From Loripinus fragilis (lineage: Eukaryota > Mollusca > Bivalvia > Lucinida > Lucinidae): a DNA stretch of 64,000 bases. A program made the translations under genes and the position numbers. Where the stretch lies: contig OZ026524.1 in the NCBI GenBank assembly GCA_964019695.1, positions 60,829,066 to 60,893,065 of the forward strand, given 5' to 3'. Below, one piece after another: positions 48,101 through 57,100 of this stretch (the first letter of the stretch is position 1; every line of letters begins with the position of its first letter). Under the pieces are notes generated by a model, which saw only the letters and a program-made list of their open reading frames with translations, had not been told where the DNA came from and ran no database searches.

Positions 48101-51100
48101 CAGGAATGTTATGTAATTATTTGCAGCAGAGGACTTCAGCAAACATCATTTTCCAGATGCATTTTTTCTTGGCGCTTATTAAAATTGATCAACCACTGGT
48201 GGTTTACATATTTAATAATAATATGTAATCACTGCCATAAAGCGTTGCGTACATAATGACAAAATTATGACGTTTACACGCCAAAAGTTCAAATTAATTT
48301 TAAATGTCAAATCACAATGATAAATTGAATCTATCATTCTTGCTCCTGTAGTACTGATTTTGTTAAAATTGTTGCAAAAAAGCAATAAAATACTCTACAA
48401 GCCTTGCATTTTATTACTTTTCCTCAATTGTTTAATGAATTCATAAAACATGAGCTATCATGAAATATCTTTATAGGTAGATTTGCCCTTCTATGCAATG
48501 AGAGCATCTAATAACAAGTTCTAATGCACTTGCTTTTGTAACTAGACGTCTGGTTGGATAACATCAAAAATTTGTGACAGTATATCCTGCGATATACTGT
48601 TGGAAATAGTTTGACATCATTAATTACGTCACAGATAGCTGGATGACTTGCGGCTTGCAATGCTTCAATTTGAGCGAAAAACTGCAGAAGTGCATTAGAT
48701 TTTTAATTTGGGGAGGTATATGGTCGAATATACAGTCGGAAATCACGTTTTACGGCTCCGCTCCTGCCTCGCCATAAAACAAAATTTCCGACCTTATGTC
48801 CGACATTATACCTCCCCAAATGACAATTTTGAATACAGTTATCCCCTAATTCTGTGTAGCAACCCTTTGATCCCAAGCCCAACACACTACCACTGCCCTC
48901 CCCCTGCAAGTGAACTCTACCAACATACCGTCAACATCATCAAATATTATAAATGGACTCTTCCCACCAAGCTCCAAAGTTACTCGCTTCAAATTGGATC
49001 TTCCAGCAGCTTGCATGATCAAGTGACCCACCTATGAAATGATAAAATAAGTCAAACTAGCACAGGGTTCATACATGTAAGAACGTTTTAAGTAGAGTGT
49101 AAAATATTTTCTGGCATGTTGTATGTATTATTCCCTTTCATTTAATGCACAATTGCGATATTTGATCTTTGAACCCATCCCAAGTGGTCAGGGTGTGTGT
49201 AAAGTCAAAATTCTTCCTTGCATTTTGTTCTATGCTTCATTCTCTTTAAATTGATATACATGACCCATTCCAGAAAAAGGAATGTTTGACCCCACCCTAG
49301 GGTTTCAGGGTGTGTGTACTTTTCTTATTTCTAAACCAAAACATATATTGTGTGTTCTCATAAGAACCGCCTCAATGAGAGGGTTCTTTTGAGCACACAA
49401 ACCGTATGTTTAAACTGATGGATAAGAAAACAAATGCAATATTAATTATTGTCAAAACTTTTGCTTATCTGGACCTATATTCACAAATGTAACTGCTCTC
49501 CTGGGCATGACTAAAAAAACTTACAAATCTCAGTGGGAGTAGTCAGGTAACAAAATAAAGCTGTACTTACTTCAGTTGAACCTGTAAATGTGACTTTATT
49601 TACATCCATATGCTCGGATATTGCTGCCCCTGCTGTGGGGCCATATCCTGGCACCATATTGACCACTCCTGCTGGGATGCCAACCTGTCAAATGGAACAA
49701 AAAAAAGGTTTCCATTCATTGTTTTTGTATTTAGCATCCCACCAACAGCTAAAATCATATTGGATCATCTGACAGGCAGGCCAAGTGGCAGACTGAAACT
49801 GCAGCCCATGGTAAGACCACTAGCCCACAACTATAGTACAGTCACTTTATAATGATATATTTGGGGTACATAAGCAGGGATTTTTTTTTGTGTGTTCTCA
49901 AGGGCTGAAATTTAGCCCCATTCCCAATGGAAATTAAGTGACTTTTTCCCAATTTTTTTAACCAAAAAATCCCAATCTTAAAAAAAGAATGTTTTTTTGA
50001 AGACTGGGATTTCCATTCAGTCACCACACGCTTAAGCTACATGGTGACAATCTACTACCATTGCATCTTATTTCTCCTTCAATTCAATGGCAAAATTAGT
50101 GTAAAAGCTAATTTGTTTCTTAATTGACCGAAAATGCTGTAATTGCACACTATAACAAATTTCCCAATTTAGGGGTTTACCAGGCTAATTTTCCCAATCT
50201 GAAATCAAAGCATACCAGTTTGGCCAAAATTTGAAAAAATTACCTGCATATATTTGCAGTTTTTTTTATTCACAATAAACTTGTTTAGTTGACAACAAAG
50301 AAGAATCATTCTCTCACACGAATATAAGATATTATAATTGAGCCTTGACATGTTATTTCCAACAATGTGGCATTTTGACAAGTGTAGACTCAGACGAGCC
50401 TGTGTAGCCCCCTTTTAGCTTAGAAACTCCAAATGCGTTTCAGTCAGTAGCTTCACAGTCCTAGAATATTCAAGCGACTAGCAAAGGCTTGGATCAGACT
50501 GCGCCTATGCGCAGGCTGGTCTGAGCCTTTGCTGGTCGCACATACCACATTGTTGGAAATCTGATGTCACAGCCTATATGTATCGTGATATGCTGACCCC
50601 TTATCATGATAAATCGTGATCCGTTTTTTTTGTGATACCCATAGCTACCCATAATATATACCGGTATTCAGATGGATAGAAAAGAAAAATAGATAAAAAA
50701 ATTATGCTCTATATGTTTTGCTCATCTTAACCTATGTTATACAATACCTCTTTCACTAAAGAACACATATAAAGAGCTGTGAGCGGTGTCTGTTCTGCTG
50801 GTTTAAACACTATAGTGTTACCACAAGCTAGGGCAGGTCCAAGTTTCTGAATCACCATTGCAGTTATTTCCTTACCCATCAATTTAAACATCTGTTTTGG
50901 GTGCTCAAAAGAACCGTCTCATTGAGACGGTTCTTTTGAGTACCCACGACATATGTTTTACTATAAAAATAAGAAAAATAATAATCCAGTACGCACTCTT
51001 ATCTGGAGGCCTGACCTATGAAATAGCATACCTCTTTCACTAAAGAGCACATATAAAGAGCTGTGAGCGGTGTCTGTTCTGCTGGTTTGAACACTATAGT

Positions 51101-54100
51101 GTTACCACAAGCTAGGGCTGGTCCGAGTTTCTGAATCACCATTGGTAATGGGAAGTTCCACTGAAATGCAAAGAGACGTACACATTACAATGTCGTAGCC
51201 AAAATGCTGAAAAAGTTACGCACATCAAAGGGAGACTACTGTATCAAGCAATGACTCTCTACAATTATGTCCCTCTTCAAAATAGGAACTTCTCTTGAAG
51301 GAAAGAATTTGCTCGCAGAGGGAGTAAATTCTTTCCTTTAAGAGAAGAGAAGAGTTTAAGAAAAAGTTACAAACATCAAAGGGAGACTACTGTATCAAGC
51401 AATGGTTCTCTACAATTGAGTCCATTTTCAAAATGGGAACTTCTCTTAACTCTTTCGCTGCCAACTTTCTGGAGAAACGTACCTGTTTAAATAGTATAAA
51501 ATCATTATCTGGTTGAATATCATGGTGAAACTTTGACAAAAGATTGCACATATATTGTTAAGCATAATAGTATGATTTTAGATGGGCAGACAGATCAGGT
51601 GACCTTGACCTTGAATGACCTTGACCGTATATGGCCTAATTTTAATTAAATTATCATATTTTGATCACTATAATGCAGAAAATGTCCCAAACATTTTTTT
51701 GCCTTGTGCTTTATTATACCAAGGAATAACATTTTTTTTATCACTGGAATTTAATATTTTTCTACTATTATACCTCATTTAGGGTGCAGCTAGCTGGCAA
51801 CCATACGGCCGCCATTTTCCCTGAAATTAGCGTAACTCACTTTAACATTGATACAATAACAGTGTTTTACGTTTTTTTGCCAGTTCCAGGTTTGTTTGCC
51901 ATATTGAGGTTATCTCTATTGTTACTGTTGATATGTCACAAATTAAGGTAACATACATCACTTGATCAAACCACATGTTCAAGGCGACTTTGGCAGTCAG
52001 CCTATAACTCGCCAAAAGGCGACATTGACAGCGAAAGAGTTAAAGGGAAGAATTTGCTCCCAGAGGAACATGGTTCCTTGTCTGTGACCATCAATTTTTA
52101 CTTTATGACCACAGGTTTAGATGAACAAAAGATTTCAGCGTAAAATTGTAAATATTTTCTTACCCACCAATTTTAACATATGTTTTGGGTTCTCTAAAGA
52201 ACCTTCTCATTGCGACGTTCTTTTGAGTTCCCACAACATATGTTTCGGTTAAGAAATAAGAAAATTAAATTTTAGTTACGCACTCATAACTAAAGTCCTG
52301 TATGACCCAATTCAAATTCATATGCTAAAGTGAATTAAACTACCAGAATTCTTTATAGTTGCTACTATTATATATAAACAAGCGTAATAATATGAATAGT
52401 TATGCCGTTAATTATAATAGCCAATGGGAAACTGTGCAGGTGTTAATACATGTGTGGTCATAACATTATTTATGACATGAGCTATTCCACTGAATAACAT
52501 GATTGTCATGTGATATGTGATAAAATAAGTTATGAGAGATCACTATCCCTACAGACCCCCAGATAAGAGTGGTAACTGAAATATTATTTTTCTTATTTCT
52601 CAACCAAAACATATGTTGTGGGTACTCAAAAGAACTGTCTCAATGAGACGGTTCTTTTGAGCACCCAAAACACATGTTTAAACTGATGGATAAAGAAAAT
52701 AATCAGAATTTTACGCAAATTAGTTTTGCTTAACTGGCCCTATGTCCCTACTTACTGGTATGATAGCCCCAATCACACCAAGAGGTTCATGTCTTGTATA
52801 AGTAAAGTAGGAACCATCTGTAAACAGAAATACAGGATTAGGTTAAACATTTGTATAATGGAAACCAGTCATTGTCTGAGGCTGGGCCCACCGTGGCTCA
52901 ACCTGTGGTTTTCTTTAGCTCTGACAGTCTCATGGGTGGAAGTTCAAAATTTCAAAAACCCTGAACTTTTGAAATTCAAATCTTAAAACTTGCTGTATGC
53001 CTTCAAAGTATTAACAATTTCAAGCTTAAATGGTCAATTGCCCAAAGATGAACTGAAAATTAATTACGAGAAGCTATCAAAATCTGCCTAATTCAGCATT
53101 TTGAGGCTGACTTTCTATGGAAAGTCAGCCTCAAAATCCTGATTTCAGGAATAATCCTGAAAACTTTCACCCATGCAGTCTGTGTGTTGAGAACCCTTTT
53201 CTTTGTTTCATCACAGTTTGTTAATATTGATTTGATTATTTCCCTGTGATGATACATTGCATAAGTTAGGAAACATTCATGCAAGGTAAACTAATTTTGT
53301 GGTTTTACAACAGCAGAATCTAGGGTGAAGATTTGGCCAGTAAAATTGATTTAAGCCCCCTCCCCTCCCAATGAACCATCCCTGTCCAGACAAAATAATT
53401 TATTTGTAAATAAAGGGTTGAATGGGCTTCCACGCGAGAAAACCTGTTTTCGGAGTTTGCCAACAACAAAGGCACAGACCAGCCTGCACATCTGTACAGT
53501 TTGATCAGTGCTTTTGTTATGCCCCTATTGGAAAGTATCATATCTAAACTTGCTACAAGCAAATTTTCAATTTTCCAGCTAGTCTCTGTAGCTCAGGAGA
53601 CTGGTTTGAGTCTAGCTTTGTCAGAAACCCAGAAAACAGGTTTTGTCGTATTGATACCCAAATACAGTAAAACCTGTCATGGCTTTTTCCAGCAATTATG
53701 GGAAAAGGCCCCTGGACAAAATTGGGAAATAATGATTGACTTATCAGCAAAACTGGGAGAAACTAACAACATAGAACATAACAAGGGTAGCAAAATATAT
53801 CCTCAAAACCAAGCTTTTTTAGATTGTAAAATATGCCAACCATACCACTTAAGCACAAGTGTTTAAGTATCATTCTGATTTGGGTCATTGGTTTCTCATA
53901 AGTAGAAGTGGTCTCTAAAAAAAAAGGGAAAAAAAAAGTTTTTTTGTTTGTTTTTTTGTTTACTGCTTTTAATTGGGAAAAACAGACATGGTATTGGGAA
54001 AATGGTGGCTATTTTCCATTGGGAATGGGGCCGAAATTTGGCTCCTAGAGAAGGGCAGAAAATGCCCTGCCTGTTTTAAGCGGCCACTCAAAAATAGACA

Positions 54101-57100
54101 AAACAAAGGTCTTAAAGACCAATTATCGCTTAATGCAGGTCAAAAGTATTGCAGAATGCTCTCTTGGAAAATTCTGCAATACTTTTGACCTGCATTAAGC
54201 GATAATGGGTCTTGAAAAAACAATTTTTTGTTTTCTTTTTGAGAGGCCAATTAAGACAGGTTTTACTGTAGTACCTGTTGGTATTGTTTTTCCCTGTACT
54301 TTGTCACTCCAGCCAGCAAAGTATCTCAACACATCTATAGCCCAGTCTATGTCATCACAGGAGTCCAGGTATGGTTTCCCGTTGTCAAGGGTCTCTAGAC
54401 TCTGTAACAGAACCAGTCAGTTTTCAAATGAGAACCAGTCAGCTTCAATTAAGAGCCAGTCCGTCTAAAATGAGAAACATTCAGCTTCAAATGAGAACCA
54501 GTCAGCCTCAATTAACCCTTTACTCCATAGGCTATCCTTAGCTAATGACATCATTTTCTATTTTTAGACAACATTGAAAAAATTCAAGAAAAGTTTAAGT
54601 TAAGCTTTGAATACTTTTAAAAAAATTATGGGAAATGGAGCATTTGCTCTTAAGGAGCAAATGCTCCATTTTCCCTAATATTTTCAAATACATGATATTT
54701 CAAAGGCGTCAAAAGGTGTTATAATAATTATGAAGTAAAGAACTAGTCAGTCTTAAATGAGAAACATTCAGCTTCAAATGAGAACTAGTCAATTTCAAAA
54801 GTGAACCAAAACTAGTCAGTTTTAAAAGTGGAAAGGGCCAGGGAACTGAGCATGGGCCAGGGCTCAGTTTTACTAAGATTCATAAGAAATGTGTACATTT
54901 ATGAAGAATTAAAAATTTGAGAGCAATTATGAGCATTTTCACAAAATATGTATTCTCAGTTGGTACAATTTATCAATTTGATATATAGAAAACAGTATGG
55001 AACTTTTTCAGTAGTGTCCCTAATTTATAAGCTGTTTTGGTAAAAAAAGAACTATTTGTATTAAAGAATTTTAAACTTTGTAACTAGCAGTAACTTCAAT
55101 TTACATTTCTGTTTACAAACCAATTGTAAATCCCTTAATTATGTGTGAAATATAAGGGGTATGAAGAAAGAGTATGCATGATTATTATACATGTGACCTT
55201 TGACCTGTTATGACCTTGTTGCGAAATATTTTCAGAATCCAACAAAGAACTCAGAGGAAAATCTATCATGACTGTGGGGGTGGGATAGAAAAATCTGTCC
55301 CAAGGATCACCGATTTGGTTCACAAGGCTTGCCGAGTGATGACAAATGATGATCGCATGGGACCTGTCCTCAGACAAATAATGGATTTATTTGCTAGTCA
55401 ACCTTTGAATTCCGCATTTTATTCATAATTTCCAAAAGGTCCAGAGATGCTAAATTACATTATGATTTCATAATAATGAAGTCACTTGACGACTATGTTG
55501 CATGAGTTCCAATACAACCAATGTATAGCCCGTGCATGACAGCCTTGGTAAGATAATATAGGTAAGATAAGATTTTCTATCCCAGGATAAAATCTCAGAT
55601 CTACTTATCAGGAGTGCAAGATTATAAGAATCTACCAAGAGTGTGAGGGTGGGATAGAAATTCCGTCACAAGGATCACCCATTTGCATCACAAGGCTTGC
55701 CGAGTGATGACGAATGGTGATCGCCAGGGACGGATTTTTCTAACCTACTCTTACACAAATATTGGATTCTTTTCTGTTGCTCCCCATTAATAAACGCATT
55801 TTATATTGGAAAACATAGAAAAGGGCTGCCAGAAAATCCCGAATATAATGAGATGCGACATGGTGATGTCATTTTAACATTCTAATGACGTCACGAATTG
55901 ATGTGCTGCCAGCCTGGGGCTGTTCGTTTTATATCTTTTCCATGGGCTGGTACAGGTATGTGAGATAAATAGAATCCATCATTGGTGTTCAGTGGGGACA
56001 GAAAAATCCCAACCCCAGGGCCCACCGTTCCAGTGGGAAACGAGGCTTGCCGAGTTTCCCATCGAACAGTGGACCCGAGGGTTGGGATTTTTCTGGAACC
56101 ACTGAACACCAATGATCATTTCTTTTTCGCATATACCACGACCGTACGGTACAGTACTGTGTAGTATCTGTTGGTGACGTCACTGAGGTCGATGTTTACA
56201 GTCAATGTCGGCGCTGTACAAATCGACTTGAAACGGCGAATAAACAGAGCTTTAAACAATGAACAAATGGTTATTTCATCAAAATGGATTTACAAGAACT
56301 AGCTTATCAGCCACAGTAACTTGAGTAAGTAATTTTGTTGAGGAAAATGTGTGTGTGTGTGTGTGTGTTGTTTTTTTACATCGTCAAGGCTCCCGTCCCA
56401 GTGGATTCAGTCACTCATTGCCAATACACAACAGGTTAAATATGTCAATCGCAATGCACTCAGCATGATCAAAGCATTGAATAAAGGTTGTAAGTAAAAA
56501 TGCGCAGTTTTACTTTTTAACCAAGTTGAAGGCCGACTTAAATCGCTGAATATTCAACATTGAATTTTTTCCTGACTGACAACAATACAACTTTCGTTTT
56601 CCAAGGAATACAGTCATGCGCCAAAAATGTTATCTCACATTAGCAACCGGCTGTGTGTGGCTTATCTCGTATTAGTTACGCTTATCTCACATGGGTAGCG
56701 ATGTGGGACAGATTTTTCCGACAATGAGCTTACATAGGGATCGCTCGATCTCGTATGCATTGGTATGTGAGAAAGAATTATTATACATAGGTAAAAACAA
56801 CAGAAATCCCGATCTGTGTGCGAGAAATTAAGTGGAACGGGGACTCAGGGGACATGGAAGTATAGACAGACTGATAGAAAGCAGTCCTTTATGTAAGAGA
56901 GTGTATCAAAAAATTATGTTTCTTATTCCTCAACCAAAACATATGTTGTGGGTACTCAAAAGAACTTCTCAATGAGACGGTTCCTTTGAGCACCCAAAAC
57001 ATATGTTTAAATTGGTGGGTAAGAAAATATTTACAATTGTATGCTGAAAAAAAATTGTTTATACATGTATCTAAACCTATGGAAAGGAAGTCACACACAA

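Larger units (their letters stand above)
33484..48928 (-). other. ALDH intron 7 (15.4 kb)
   Basis: Contains the nested transposon complex 33647-47846 plus a MITE of the 'aaccctta' type and a palindrome near exon 7. No coding exon was found in it, and none is needed because exons 7 and 8 join in phase. Confidence 0.9.

Noticed and set aside
53501..53866. 121-codon open frame as a gene or extra ALDH exon
   Set aside because: It runs into the left end of the MITE at 53665, shows no ALDH similarity, and exons 3 and 4 already join in phase.
55135..55430. Opposite-strand frames at 55135-55428 as a gene
   Set aside because: Both strands are open over a palindrome-related repeat; no splice signals or known domain.
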